Shown here one piece after another: positions 39,426 to 48,784 of a stretch of 64,000 nt of DNA (its first letter is position 1; the number at the start of each line of letters is the position of its first letter). The notes beneath the pieces are model-generated. The model was given only the letters and a program-made list of their open reading frames with translations. It was not told the DNA's origin and made no database searches. The DNA comes from an uncultured Pelagibacteraceae bacterium (lineage in GTDB: Bacteria > Pseudomonadota > Alphaproteobacteria > Pelagibacterales > Pelagibacteraceae), in contig CACEMT010000005.1 in the NCBI GenBank assembly GCA_902560685.1, forward strand, positions 1 through 64,000, read 5' to 3'. The position numbers and the translations under genes are program-made.

Positions 39426-41107
39426 TGACATTTTTAAAAATAAATAATTTAAGTGTTAACTATGAAATGCGAAGAGAAACAGTTTATGCAGCAAAAAAAG
39501 TAAATATAAATGTAGAAAAAGGTGAAATACTCGGTCTAGTTGGAGAATCTGGATCAGGGAAAAGCACAGTAGGTAATGCAATAATTAATCTTATAGATGA
39601 GCCTGGCAAAGTATCTGGTGGATCAATAATTTTAGATGGAACTGATATTTATGAAAATCCAGAGAATATTCTTAAATTAAGAGGAAAAAAAATAGGTCTT
39701 ATTTTTCAAGACCCTCAAACCTCTTTAAATCCTATACTTACAATAGGTGAACAATTAATTGAAACAATTCAAACTCATTTGAAATTAACTACTGAAGAAG
39801 CAAAAAATAAAGCTGTTAGCTTATTAAAGGAAGTTGGAATAAAAGATGCCGAAACTAGATTTAATAACTATCCGCACCAATTTTCAGGTGGAATGAGACA
39901 AAGAGTTGTTATTTCATTGGCTCTTTGTTGTGAGCCTGAGCTCCTTATTGCTGATGAGCCTACAACAGCACTAGATGTTTCAATACAATCTCAAATTTTA
40001 GATTTAATTAAAAGATTAACCAAAGAAAGAAATTTAGCAGTTATATTAATTACTCATGACATGGGTGTTATCTCCGAAACAACAAGTAGAGTGGCAGTAA
40101 TGAAAAATGGAGATTTAGTTGAAATTGGACCAACTAAAGAAATACTAACTAAACCGAAAGAGATTTATACAAAAGCACTTGTAAGCTCAGTTCCTCCTAC
40201 AAATAAAAAAATAAATAGATTTAAAATTATTGAAAAGGAAAATAAAGCTAAAGGCGAAACAAATATTAAAATTTTAAATAGATGGACAAAAAAAGAAATT
40301 ATTGATCAGGATCTAGTTAAGATTAAAAATTTAAGCAAAACATTTGATGATAATTTTTTTACAGAAAGTACTAAAAACTCTGTAATGGCCGTAGACGATG
40401 TATCATTTAATATAAAAGAAGGAGAATCATTTGGTTTAGTGGGAGAAAGTGGTAGTGGAAAATCAACAATCGCAAAAATGATAGTAAATTTATATAGCCC
40501 AAGTGCAGGAGATATTGATTTTGATAATGTTTGTATAACAAAAATTAAAGGTAATAAAGAAATGATGAAATTTAGAAAACAAATACAAATGATATTTCAA
40601 GATCCATACTCTTCATTAAATGGTAGATTAAAAGTTAAAGATATAGTTGCTGAACCAATTAAACTTCACAATCCCTCAATAAGTACAAAAGATATAGATA
40701 GTTATATTTATGATTTATTAGAGTCAGTTGAACTAACTCAACAATCAGCTGAAAGATATCCTCATGAATTTTCAGGAGGTCAAAGACAAAGAATATCTAT
40801 TGCAAGAGCTCTTGCTACTCAACCTAGACTTCTTGTTTGTGATGAACCAACCTCAGCTTTAGATGTAAGTATCCAAGCACAAATATTAAATTTATTGAAA
40901 GATTTACAAGAACAATTAAATTTGACAATATTATTTATTAGTCATGATTTACCTGTTGTAAGACAAATGTGTGATCGAATAGCTGTTTTAAAAAATGGAA
41001 AACTTTGTGAGATATCAAAAACTGAAGAGTTATTTAAAAACCCATCTCACGATTATACAAAAGAATTACTTAAGTTAATGCCAAAAATAGAATCAATTTA
41101 CAATTAA
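39425..41107 (+). CDS. Fused double ABC ATPase (DppD-DppF-like)
   Basis: Two Walker A motifs (GESGSGKST twice), two signatures ([16 protein letters not shown]). Confidence 0.95.
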   Translation: MTFLKINNLSVNYEMRRETVYAAKKVNINVEKGEILGLVGESGSGKSTVGNAIINLIDEPGKVSGGSIILDGTDIYENPENILKLRGKKIGLIFQDPQTSLNPILTIGEQLIETIQTHLKLTTEEAKNKAVSLLKEVGIKDAETRFNNYPHQFSGGMRQRVVISLALCCEPELLIADEPTTALDVSIQSQILDLIKRLTKERNLAVILITHDMGVISETTSRVAVMKNGDLVEIGPTKEILTKPKEIYTKALVSSVPPTNKKINRFKIIEKENKAKGETNIKILNRWTKKEIIDQDLVKIKNLSKTFDDNFFTESTKNSVMAVDDVSFNIKEGESFGLVGESGSGKSTIAKMIVNLYSPSAGDIDFDNVCITKIKGNKEMMKFRKQIQMIFQDPYSSLNGRLKVKDIVAEPIKLHNPSISTKDIDSYIYDLLESVELTQQSAERYPHEFSGGQRQRISIARALATQPRLLVCDEPTSALDVSIQAQILNLLKDLQEQLNLTILFISHDLPVVRQMCDRIAVLKNGKLCEISKTEELFKNPSHDYTKELLKLMPKIESIYN

Positions 41108-41116
41108 GGAGGAAAA

Positions 41117-41509
41117 ATGCCAATGTTTAAACCAATCTTAGAAAATGAAGCTAAAGGAAAAGTCAAAGAAGTTTTTGATGAGATAAAAAGTACAAGAAAA
41201 ATTACGGAAATTCCAAATTTTTGGAAATATATTGCAAACAGCCCAGAAACTTTGGAAAGAACTTGGAATTCAACTTCTCAAGTTATGAAACCAGGTGCAT
41301 TAGATGCCGTAACAAAAGAGTTAATTTATGTTGCAGTTTCAATGACTAATAGTTGTGAGTATTGTACTAAATCTCATACAGCTGCTGCAAAGAAAAAAGG
41401 TGCAACAGAAGAGATGATTAAGGAAATGATCGATGTTATGGGTATAGCCAATCAAAATAATAAATTAGTTGAAGCTTACGGTGTTGAAGTTGATGAAATT
41501 TATAAGTGA
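41117..41509 (+). CDS. Carboxymuconolactone decarboxylase/AhpD-family protein
   Basis: ELIYVAVSMTNSCEYCTKSHTAAAKKKG (CxxC..H). Confidence 0.9.
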   Translation: MPMFKPILENEAKGKVKEVFDEIKSTRKITEIPNFWKYIANSPETLERTWNSTSQVMKPGALDAVTKELIYVAVSMTNSCEYCTKSHTAAAKKKGATEEMIKEMIDVMGIANQNNKLVEAYGVEVDEIYK

Positions 41510-41519
41510 TTAATAAAAT

Positions 41520-42080
41520 TTATTTTATAATTTTGTATTCAAAGTTTTGAGTAGTTTCGTTTACTTGTAGTTCTTCAGCTCCATTTCTTAAATGAAAATT
41601 TCGAGCCATTTCTGTAAGAGGTGATAAAGTAACCAATCTATTCAGGTGGTTAGACTTTTTTATAACTTTAAAAACTTCTTTAACTATTAATTTTCCTCCA
41701 CCTTTTTTTGTTGACCAAACAGTATAAGCTATTGCTATTTTACCAATTTTTTGACTTCTCTGAGCACTTTGTAAAAATGCATCTTTACTTAAAAGATCTA
41801 ATTCTTTTACAGTTTTAGGTATTTTATTTGTAAAAGCAAAACACATAACTGCGTGAATTTCGTCTTTATATTTAACTCCGTAAATTTTTCTTCCATAACT
41901 AGTTCTAAAATCATTGTCTAGTTCTGGTCTAACAGGATCTTTTGATATATCACACTCTTTAAGTTCAATTAATTCTGCTCCCTTTATCCATCCAAAGAAG
42001 CTTTGAACATTTTTTTTTATCTCACTTTTACCTTTCCTTAGGCGAGCTTTAATTCGATATTTATCTATTTCTATTGACAT
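41520..42080 (-). CDS. GNAT-like acyltransferase fold protein (uncertain)
   Basis: 186 aa; 'RLVTLSPLTEMARNFHLRNGAEEL' resembles GNAT C-terminal elements; otherwise unrecognised. Confidence 0.45.
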   Translation of the reverse strand: MSIEIDKYRIKARLRKGKSEIKKNVQSFFGWIKGAELIELKECDISKDPVRPELDNDFRTSYGRKIYGVKYKDEIHAVMCFAFTNKIPKTVKELDLLSKDAFLQSAQRSQKIGKIAIAYTVWSTKKGGGKLIVKEVFKVIKKSNHLNRLVTLSPLTEMARNFHLRNGAEELQVNETTQNFEYKIIK

Positions 42081-42160
42081 AATAATTTACTAAATACTTT
42101 TCTTTAATTTTTAATGACAATGCTATTTGATAAAAACAGCTATGCAATTTTTGATTTAAT

Positions 42161-43075
42161 CTAATCTATTGGGTAATTCCAAGCATCTCCACCAACAACT
42201 TTTGATATAGCAGAGAAATCTTTATTGTCATTTCCTTCTTCACAAAATTTATCATAAATTTCCAAAGCCATTTTTGCAAGAGGAGTTGAAGCATTTACTT
42301 GTTTTGCACACTCGTTAGCTAATTTTAAATCTTTATTCATCATTCCAGCTGAAAATCCTGGACGATAATTATTATTTGATGGAGTTCCATCAATTAAACC
42401 AGGTAGAGGAGGATAAACTGAAATTGGCCAACTATTTCCTGAAGCATTTTTCATTATCTCGTGAACTTTTTTGATATCTATGTTTAATCTTTTTGCTAGC
42501 ATAAGTGACTCTGAAGCAGCAATCATAGTAATTCCTAAAGACATGTTGTTACAAATTTTTGCTCCATTACCACTTCCAAGATCTCCAGCATGGAATATAT
42601 TTTTTCCCATTATTTTTAATAAGGGTAGAGCAATATCAAAAGCTTCTTTGGTTCCGCCAACCATGATATTCAAAGTTGCTTTTTCTGCACCCATGACACC
42701 TCCGCTCACAGGAGCATCGATCATTTTAATTCCTTTTTCTTTAGCTTTTTTACCTATTTCAATTGAAGTCTGAATATCAATTGTAGAACAATCAATAAGA
42801 AGACAATTTTTAGAAACTTTATTAATTATACCTTTTTCTCCTAAATAAACTTCTTTTGAATTTTTACCTTCAGGAAGCATTGTGATTACAGTTGTTACTT
42901 CATTTGTAATTAAATCATCTAAGTTTTCTATAACATCTAATTTTTTTTCTTTTGCTTTTTCAATCATATTTTTTGAAACATCAAAAACTTTAACTTTTTT
43001 CCCCGCTTTAACTAAATTATTTGCCATTGGGTTTCCCATATTACCAACTCCAATGAACGCTACTTGTTCAGACAT
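42161..43075 (-). CDS. 3-hydroxyisobutyrate dehydrogenase family (beta-hydroxyacid dehydrogenase)
   Basis: VAFIGVGNMGNPMANNLVKAG, DAPVSGGVMGAEKATLNIMVGG, GAKICNNM. Confidence 0.93.
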   Translation of the reverse strand: MSEQVAFIGVGNMGNPMANNLVKAGKKVKVFDVSKNMIEKAKEKKLDVIENLDDLITNEVTTVITMLPEGKNSKEVYLGEKGIINKVSKNCLLIDCSTIDIQTSIEIGKKAKEKGIKMIDAPVSGGVMGAEKATLNIMVGGTKEAFDIALPLLKIMGKNIFHAGDLGSGNGAKICNNMSLGITMIAASESLMLAKRLNIDIKKVHEIMKNASGNSWPISVYPPLPGLIDGTPSNNNYRPGFSAGMMNKDLKLANECAKQVNASTPLAKMALEIYDKFCEEGNDNKDFSAISKVVGGDAWNYPID

Positions 43076-43096
43076 ATTTTTCTCCTTATAAAAAAT

Positions 43097-43432
43097 TTAA
43101 TTTACTTTACCCAGTAAATTTACAATTAAGACTCCCGCAATGATCAAAATAATTCCAATTAAACCATATGCATTTGGCATTTGATTATATTTAATAATTC
43201 CAAAAATTAGTATTGATGCGACTGTAACCGCACTGTAAGTGGCATATGCAAAACCAACTGGAATTGCATACATTCCCTTTGCAAGCGAAAACATTGTTAC
43301 ACACATTAAAAGTATACAAGCGACAGAGGGTGTAAGTTTTGTAAATCCATCAGAAATTTTCGCAAGGCTGTTTGCAGTTATTCCACAAGATATTGCAATG
43401 AATAAAAAAATATATCCCGTTAATGGTTTCAT
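43097..43432 (-). CDS. Small multidrug resistance (SMR)-family protein, subunit B of a pair
   Basis: 111 aa, 4 TM; YIFLFIAISCGITANSLAKISDGFTKL. Confidence 0.85.
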   Translation of the reverse strand: MKPLTGYIFLFIAISCGITANSLAKISDGFTKLTPSVACILLMCVTMFSLAKGMYAIPVGFAYATYSAVTVASILIFGIIKYNQMPNAYGLIGIILIIAGVLIVNLLGKVN

Positions 43433-43767
43433 TAATTGGCTTTTCCTAACAAATTAACAATTAAAACTCCAGCTATAATTAAAGCAAGACCTAACATGGT
43501 ATAAAGATCCGGGATCTGTTTAAATTTATACATACCAACAATTGTAGTTGCAATAATACACAAACCGGCGAAAGAAGCATAAGTTATTCCAACTGGAATT
43601 GATTTCATAACAAGAGACAACGTATACATACATCCAACAATAGTTACTGCAGTTATAATACTTGGTAACAATACTGTGAAACCTTGAGCACCTTTAGCAA
43701 AACCATTTGATGCAGTCCCTAAAACAACCGCTATGATTAAAATTATATAAGCTGATATATTACTCAC
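43432..43767 (-). CDS. SMR-family protein, subunit A of a pair
   Basis: 111 aa, 4 TM; same C-terminus (LIIAGVLIVNLLGKxN) as neighbour, overlapping start/stop. Confidence 0.85.
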   Translation of the reverse strand: MSNISAYIILIIAVVLGTASNGFAKGAQGFTVLLPSIITAVTIVGCMYTLSLVMKSIPVGITYASFAGLCIIATTIVGMYKFKQIPDLYTMLGLALIIAGVLIVNLLGKAN

Positions 43768-43782
43768 AAATAAAGATTATTA

Positions 43783-44004
43783 TTAATTAGTAATTTTATC
43801 TACAAATTTTTTTGTTGGCGGGCCTACAACTAGAGATGTAATTATTGCTATTGGCAAACTTACTGACCATGCTTTTAAAAATCTTTGAATATATTCATTA
43901 TCCATTCCAGTATTAATATAAGTAATAATTAAGGTCATAAACAAGCTCATTCCAAAACCCATAATTAAAATGAAAATAAAATTAGAATATTTTTTTTTGA
44001 ACAT
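43783..44004 (-). CDS. DUF2798-like small membrane protein
   Basis: ILIMGFGMSLFMTLIITYINTG, RFLKAWSVSLPIAIITSLVVGPPTKKFVDKI. Confidence 0.75.
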   Translation of the reverse strand: MFKKKYSNFIFILIMGFGMSLFMTLIITYINTGMDNEYIQRFLKAWSVSLPIAIITSLVVGPPTKKFVDKITN

Positions 44005-44016
44005 TTTTTTACCAGT

Positions 44017-44235
44017 TTATAAATGAAATATTAAAAAATAAAAATAAATTATCCACGAAATAAAACATGCTAATGTAACAAATAAAATAGTTATTCCTGT
44101 TGTTGTATCATTATTGTATTTTTTATTTACTTTTTTTCTCCAACTTTCTGGATACAACGGAAGTGTGAATGCATAAATGATTAAAAATAAATTAAATGCA
44201 GTAACAACTATACAAAAAAAAAATAACTGATCCAT
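44017..44235 (-). CDS. Small hypothetical membrane protein
   Basis: Two hydrophobic segments; ATG at 44235 (MDQLFFF...) makes a TAATG junction with the upstream gene, so the listed start at 44250 is probably too long. Confidence 0.65.
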   Translation of the reverse strand: MDQLFFFCIVVTAFNLFLIIYAFTLPLYPESWRKKVNKKYNNDTTTGITILFVTLACFISWIIYFYFLIFHL

Positions 44236-44825
44236 TATTTTTTGGACCAATTTATAGCATCTTCCATTCTATCGTCTCCCCAAAAGATCTCATTATTAAC
44301 TATAAATGATGGACTGCCAAAAACTTTATTGTTACGTGCGCTATCTGTATTTGCCAAAAATTCTTTTTCTATTCCTTCTGAATTTGCATTTAAAATGACT
44401 TTATCTTTATCTAGTTTTAGTTCGGAACATATTTCAGAAATATTAGGTTCTACTGCAGGCTCTTTATTTTCTTGAAACCATCTTTTGTAAGTGAGTCTTA
44501 CATAATCAACTCCCCAACCTTCTTTTAAACCAAGTATTGCAAGTTTATTTGCTAGGTCAAATTGAGTTAACGGGTAAGGAACAGGAGTTTTTGCAGAAAA
44601 ACCATAACCTTCTGCTCTTCTTTCAATATCTCTCCACATGTAATCAACTTTACTTTTTTTATCATCTGGAAAAGGATGATTATTCATTTCATTCATTATT
44701 ATTCTTACACTGAATGGTTTCCAATTAAATTTTACACCATGTTTTTTTTCAACATCTAAAATTCTTGTTACAGAAAGATATGTATATGTGCTTCCAATGG
44801 AAAAATAAAAATCAATATTACTCAT
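44235..44825 (-). CDS. DsbA-family 2-hydroxychromene-2-carboxylate isomerase-like protein
   Basis: IDFYFSIGSTYTYLSVTRI, FGSPSFIVNNEIFWGDDRME. Confidence 0.87.
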   Translation of the reverse strand: MSNIDFYFSIGSTYTYLSVTRILDVEKKHGVKFNWKPFSVRIIMNEMNNHPFPDDKKSKVDYMWRDIERRAEGYGFSAKTPVPYPLTQFDLANKLAILGLKEGWGVDYVRLTYKRWFQENKEPAVEPNISEICSELKLDKDKVILNANSEGIEKEFLANTDSARNNKVFGSPSFIVNNEIFWGDDRMEDAINWSKK

Positions 44826-45215
44826 TTAATTTAAAACGCATCTAGCTGTAATTTTATTACCATCATGATCACGTACATAACCATAATAATTTCCATCTGA
44901 TCTTGGTCCTGGTGCCCCTTCATCAATAGCACCATTTTCTAACGCTGTTTTATGAAATTTATCTACAGCCTCTTTCGTTTGAGCTGCTAAAGCAACCATT
45001 GTACCGTTGCCTGCTGTTGCATTTTCTTTATTATGAGGTTTTATAATATAAAACTTTGCTCCATCATCTTCACTGAAACCATATCCAATATATCTTTCTG
45101 TAATTTTGACTCGTTTCATTTCAAGATGAGCTAATATAGCATCATAAAACTTACTTGCTTTTTCAAGATCATTAGTCCCAACCATTACAAAACCAATTGC
45201 TTTATTCATTAACAA
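44826..45215 (-). CDS. VOC/glyoxalase-superfamily protein
   Basis: FVMVGTNDLEKASKFYDAIL, YYGYVRDHDGNKITARC. Confidence 0.87.
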   Translation of the reverse strand: MLMNKAIGFVMVGTNDLEKASKFYDAILAHLEMKRVKITERYIGYGFSEDDGAKFYIIKPHNKENATAGNGTMVALAAQTKEAVDKFHKTALENGAIDEGAPGPRSDGNYYGYVRDHDGNKITARCVLN

Positions 45216-45218
45216 TCT

Positions 45219-45539
45219 TTACTTAGGCATTGGTGTTGCGCCAGTTTCTAAAGCAATTATCTTACCGTCTTTATACTTATAAACTGCCATTACAGCTTCA
45301 ACATTTCCATCATCAAATGTTACGAATGCATGGTGTATTCCAACTTCATTATTTTCATAAACAATTCTTGTTTTATCTTGTTTAATGTCACCACTCATCG
45401 CCCATTTAATTACATCAGATTTACTTAAAGAATTTCCTGATTTATGCATTGTAAATTTAAAATCATCATGCAAAAGTTCATTCATAGCTGCTTCATCTTT
45501 ATTTGTCATTGCAGCACTATATTTTTCTAAAATAGACAT
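45219..45539 (-). CDS. SnoaL/NTF2-like protein
   Basis: ILEKYSAAMTNKDEAAMNELLHDDFKFTMH. Confidence 0.75.
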   Translation of the reverse strand: MSILEKYSAAMTNKDEAAMNELLHDDFKFTMHKSGNSLSKSDVIKWAMSGDIKQDKTRIVYENNEVGIHHAFVTFDDGNVEAVMAVYKYKDGKIIALETGATPMPK

Positions 45540-45540
45540 A

Positions 45541-45831
45541 TTATTTTGCTCCTTTAATTATTATTACATTTCCGACAGAGTTATCTAACCGTATCTGTCT
45601 TACCGGTTTGTATTCTTCAGAATTATAAAACTCTAAAGCTTTTTCGTAAGAAGGAAATTTGACAACGACTGTTCTAGGGAGTTTCCATTCACCCTCAACA
45701 CATTCGTAATCTCCTCCTCTTACTAAATATTCTCCTCCATATTTAGCAACTAACCCTGAAGCTTTCGCTACATAATTTTTATATTCTTCAGGGTTAGTTA
45801 TTTCGATTTGAAATATTGCATATCCAGTCAT
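45541..45831 (-). CDS. DUF1330-family protein
   Basis: YAIFQIEITNPEEYKNYVAKASGLVAKYGGEYLVRGG, VVVKFPSYEKALEFYNSEEYKPVRQIR. Confidence 0.88.
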   Translation of the reverse strand: MTGYAIFQIEITNPEEYKNYVAKASGLVAKYGGEYLVRGGDYECVEGEWKLPRTVVVKFPSYEKALEFYNSEEYKPVRQIRLDNSVGNVIIIKGAK

Positions 45832-45843
45832 TTTTATTAATCC

Positions 45844-46164
45844 TTATAGATTAACTTTACTCAATTCATACATTTCAACAACTTCGATACATTCATCAAA
45901 AATAGGTTTTGCAATCGGGTTGTTACCTGAAGCAAACTTCTTCATTTCCTCTTCATTATGAACCGAGACTTTAAACATAACATAACTTTTATCTGGCCCT
46001 ATTCCAGGAACTGTTTTTTCAACATGAGCAACAGTTTTTCTTACTGCCATTCCCTCATCTGATTGCATAAATCCCATGAATTTTTCAAATTTTCCTTCAC
46101 CAGATTTAATTCTTGCTATTGCAAGCATTTCTTTTTCCATATTTACTCCTTTCTTTTTTATCAA
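45844..46164 (-). CDS. Small ABM-fold-like hypothetical protein
   Basis: Position at head of the minus-strand operon; dimeric alpha-beta barrel-like composition. MEKEMLAIAR (ATG near 46140) is an alternative start. Confidence 0.5.
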   Translation of the reverse strand: MIKKKGVNMEKEMLAIARIKSGEGKFEKFMGFMQSDEGMAVRKTVAHVEKTVPGIGPDKSYVMFKVSVHNEEEMKKFASGNNPIAKPIFDECIEVVEMYELSKVNL

Positions 46165-46193
46165 AAAATTATTTTATTAATTTTAATTTTACA

Positions 46194-46213
46194 ATGTAAC
46201 AACTTTGTTACAT
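46194..46213. promoter_or_regulatory. Perfect 20-bp palindrome, candidate operator
   Basis: ATGTAACAA-CT-TTGTTACAT, 9-2-9 perfect inverted repeat, about 30 nt upstream of the first gene of the minus-strand accessory operon. Confidence 0.55.
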
Positions 46214-46229
46214 AACAGGTATGCATTAA

Positions 46230-47231
46230 TTATATCCAGTTAGGAAATGGTAGGCCTTTTTCTTCTAAAAATTTTTTATTAAACATCTTAGAGTTGTATT
46301 TATCTGATTTATCGCAAAGAATAGTGACAATAGTTTTTCCTGGTCCGAGTTCTTTTCCTAATCTTATTGCTCCTGCGATATTAACTCCACAACTAGTACC
46401 AAGACTTAAACCTTCATTTTGAATTAAGTCATACAGAATAGGTAAAGACTCATGGTCACTTATTGAAAATGCTCCATCTATTTTAGCTTCAGCAAAATTA
46501 GCTGTTACTCTACTTGAGCCAATACCTTCAGTGATTGATCCTCCTTCACTTTTTAACTCTCCATTCTTTATATAATTGTAAAGAGCAGAGCCTGCTGGAT
46601 CAGATAAATAAATTTTAATATTTTTGTTTTTTTCTTTTAAATAACTACTCACACCTGCAATAGTTCCACCTGTTCCAGACGAACATACAAATCCATCTAC
46701 TTTTCCATCTGTTTGTTCCCAAATTTCTGGTCCAGTTGTTTCATAGTGTCCTTTAGCATTAGCAGTATTGTCAAATTGATTTGCCCAAACTACACCATGA
46801 TTATTTGTACTTTTTAATTCTTCGGCTACTCTTTTTGCAACTTTTACGTAGTTACCATCATCTTTGTAAGGTTTTGGTGGCACAAGTTTTAAATCAGCAC
46901 CAATGTTTCTTAACATATCTTTTTTCTCTTGGGTTTGGTTATCGTTCATTACAATTATAGTTTTATAACCAATTGAATTTCCAATAAGACAAAGACCAAT
47001 TCCAGTATTCCCTGCAGTGCCTTCAACTATTATTCCACCTTTTGAAATTAATTTTTTCTCTTGAGCGTCTTTTATTAGTGCTAAAGCCGCTCTATCTTTA
47101 ACTGATCCTCCAGGATTTAAATATTCTGCTTTACCATAAATATTACAACCCGTTATCTCTGATGCAGCTTTGAGTTTGATTAATGGAGTATTTCCTATTC
47201 CTTCAATGAAATTATTTTGAGAATTTTTCAT
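46230..47231 (-). CDS. cysK: Cysteine synthase (O-acetylserine sulfhydrylase)
   Basis: [61 protein letters not shown]. Confidence 0.93.
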   Translation of the reverse strand: MKNSQNNFIEGIGNTPLIKLKAASEITGCNIYGKAEYLNPGGSVKDRAALALIKDAQEKKLISKGGIIVEGTAGNTGIGLCLIGNSIGYKTIIVMNDNQTQEKKDMLRNIGADLKLVPPKPYKDDGNYVKVAKRVAEELKSTNNHGVVWANQFDNTANAKGHYETTGPEIWEQTDGKVDGFVCSSGTGGTIAGVSSYLKEKNKNIKIYLSDPAGSALYNYIKNGELKSEGGSITEGIGSSRVTANFAEAKIDGAFSISDHESLPILYDLIQNEGLSLGTSCGVNIAGAIRLGKELGPGKTIVTILCDKSDKYNSKMFNKKFLEEKGLPFPNWI

Positions 47232-47797
47232 TTATTATCTCCATTAGCAATACCATAAGGTTTAAATTCTTCAGTAGCAGTTCCAACATTTTTTGCAGGA
47301 ATACCAACCATAACTGCATTTTCAGGAACATCTTTTGTTACAACAGCATTAGCTCCTATTTTTGCATTTTTACCAACAACAACAGGTCCTAAAACTTGAG
47401 CTCCAGAACCCACGACGACATTATCCATTAATGTTGGATGTCTTTTAGAACCTCTTTGATCATTTGAATTAATACTTGGTGAAATCCCTCCCAAAGTAAC
47501 CATATGATATATCGTTACATTGTCACCAATTTCAGACGTTTCACCAATAACAACACCCATACCATGATCTATAAAAAGATTTTTACCTATTTTGGCTCTT
47601 GGGTGAATTTCTATTCCAGTTAAAAATCTTGAAAATTGAGAAATAATTCTTGCAATTAAATCAAACTTAGCGACAGAAAAAAAATTTGCTATTTGATGAA
47701 AAAAAACAGCTTTAACACCTGGGTAAGTTAATATTACACTTAGCTTAGACTTAGCAGCTGGATCCCTGTTGATTATAGATTCTAAAAAACTATTCAT
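47228..47797 (-). CDS. cysE: Serine O-acetyltransferase
   Basis: [42 protein letters not shown]; hexapeptide repeats. Confidence 0.94.
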   Translation of the reverse strand: MNSFLESIINRDPAAKSKLSVILTYPGVKAVFFHQIANFFSVAKFDLIARIISQFSRFLTGIEIHPRAKIGKNLFIDHGMGVVIGETSEIGDNVTIYHMVTLGGISPSINSNDQRGSKRHPTLMDNVVVGSGAQVLGPVVVGKNAKIGANAVVTKDVPENAVMVGIPAKNVGTATEEFKPYGIANGDNK

Positions 47798-47832
47798 GAT
47801 ATTTAAATTATTTTGATTATTTAAATGATCAG

Positions 47833-47952
47833 TTAGTTGTCACAACAACAACTACCCGAATCAGGTTTGCATGAGCACTCTTTGATTCCATCACAAGTGC
47901 ATCTATCGCTAATACAATTTGTACATTTACATTTTGGGTTATCGCATGCCAT
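47833..47952 (-). CDS. Cysteine-rich metallothionein-like peptide
   Basis: Hand translation of minus strand: [39 protein letters not shown] (39 aa, 11 Cys: C3, C8, C10, C13, C18, C20, C26, C28, C35-37). Several CxC pairs. Below the ORF-track length cutoff. Upstream of cysE. Confidence 0.8.
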   Translation of the reverse strand: MACDNPKCKCTNCISDRCTCDGIKECSCKPDSGSCCCDN

Positions 47953-48007
47953 ACTATGAATATAATATGTGTTGATATTTAAAATACAAGGTCAAATTTG
48001 TCACCAA

Positions 48008-48700
48008 TTACAATCTATCTAAAGTAAGTCCTTTAACATTTGCAGGTACAGCAATATCCATCATTTTGGGATTTGCTAAGTTTAGATTATTCATAATTTC
48101 TGCGTACTCTTCTTTTGAACTTACTTGAAGTCTAGGATTATTATTTTTTTCATTTTCAATTGTTGAGTATTTTTTTCCATTATAATCATGTGCTGGATAC
48201 ACCAAAGTGTCTTTTGGTAATTTTAGTAATTTATTAAATAAAGATTCATAAGCATCTTCTGCACTTCCATTTTGAAAGTCTGTTCTTCCAGTTCCATTTA
48301 TTAAGAGAGTGTCACCTGTAAAAACTCTGTCATTCATTAAATAACTGTAAGAACAGTCTGTATGACCCGGAGTATAAATTGCTTTAAGTTCTATGTTTTC
48401 TACATTTATTTTTTCACTATCTTTTATTCTTAAATCAATTACTTCAGATTTAGATTTTTCTCCCATAATTCTAGTACAGTTAGTTCTTTTATTTAGTTCG
48501 TTTAATCCAGTGACATGATCTGCATGTATATGTGTGTCAATTACTTTAACTAATTTTAATTCTAAATTTTTTAATACCTCTATGTATTTATCTGTATGTT
48601 CAATTACAGGATCAATTATTAAGGCCTCTCTACCTTTTCCACTTGATATAATGTAAGTGTAGGTTGAAGATTTGGTGTCAAATAATTGTTCAAATATCAT
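48008..48700 (-). CDS. MBL-fold protein, ETHE1-like persulfide dioxygenase/rhodanese-associated type
   Basis: VIDTHIHADHVTGL, YTPGHTDCSYSYLMNDRVFTGDTLLINGTGRTDFQNGSAEDAYESL, VYPAHDYNGK. Confidence 0.9.
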   Translation of the reverse strand: MIFEQLFDTKSSTYTYIISSGKGREALIIDPVIEHTDKYIEVLKNLELKLVKVIDTHIHADHVTGLNELNKRTNCTRIMGEKSKSEVIDLRIKDSEKINVENIELKAIYTPGHTDCSYSYLMNDRVFTGDTLLINGTGRTDFQNGSAEDAYESLFNKLLKLPKDTLVYPAHDYNGKKYSTIENEKNNNPRLQVSSKEEYAEIMNNLNLANPKMMDIAVPANVKGLTLDRL

Positions 48701-48784
48701 TAGTTACTAAATACTATAAAAAATTGCATAGCAAATCAATCTTGCTTATAATAATTCTAAAAAACAAATTCAAAGGAGAATTGA

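Noticed and set aside
42471-43091. Plus-strand ORFs opposite the 3-hydroxyisobutyrate dehydrogenase family gene
   Set aside because: Shadow ORFs of a conserved gene.
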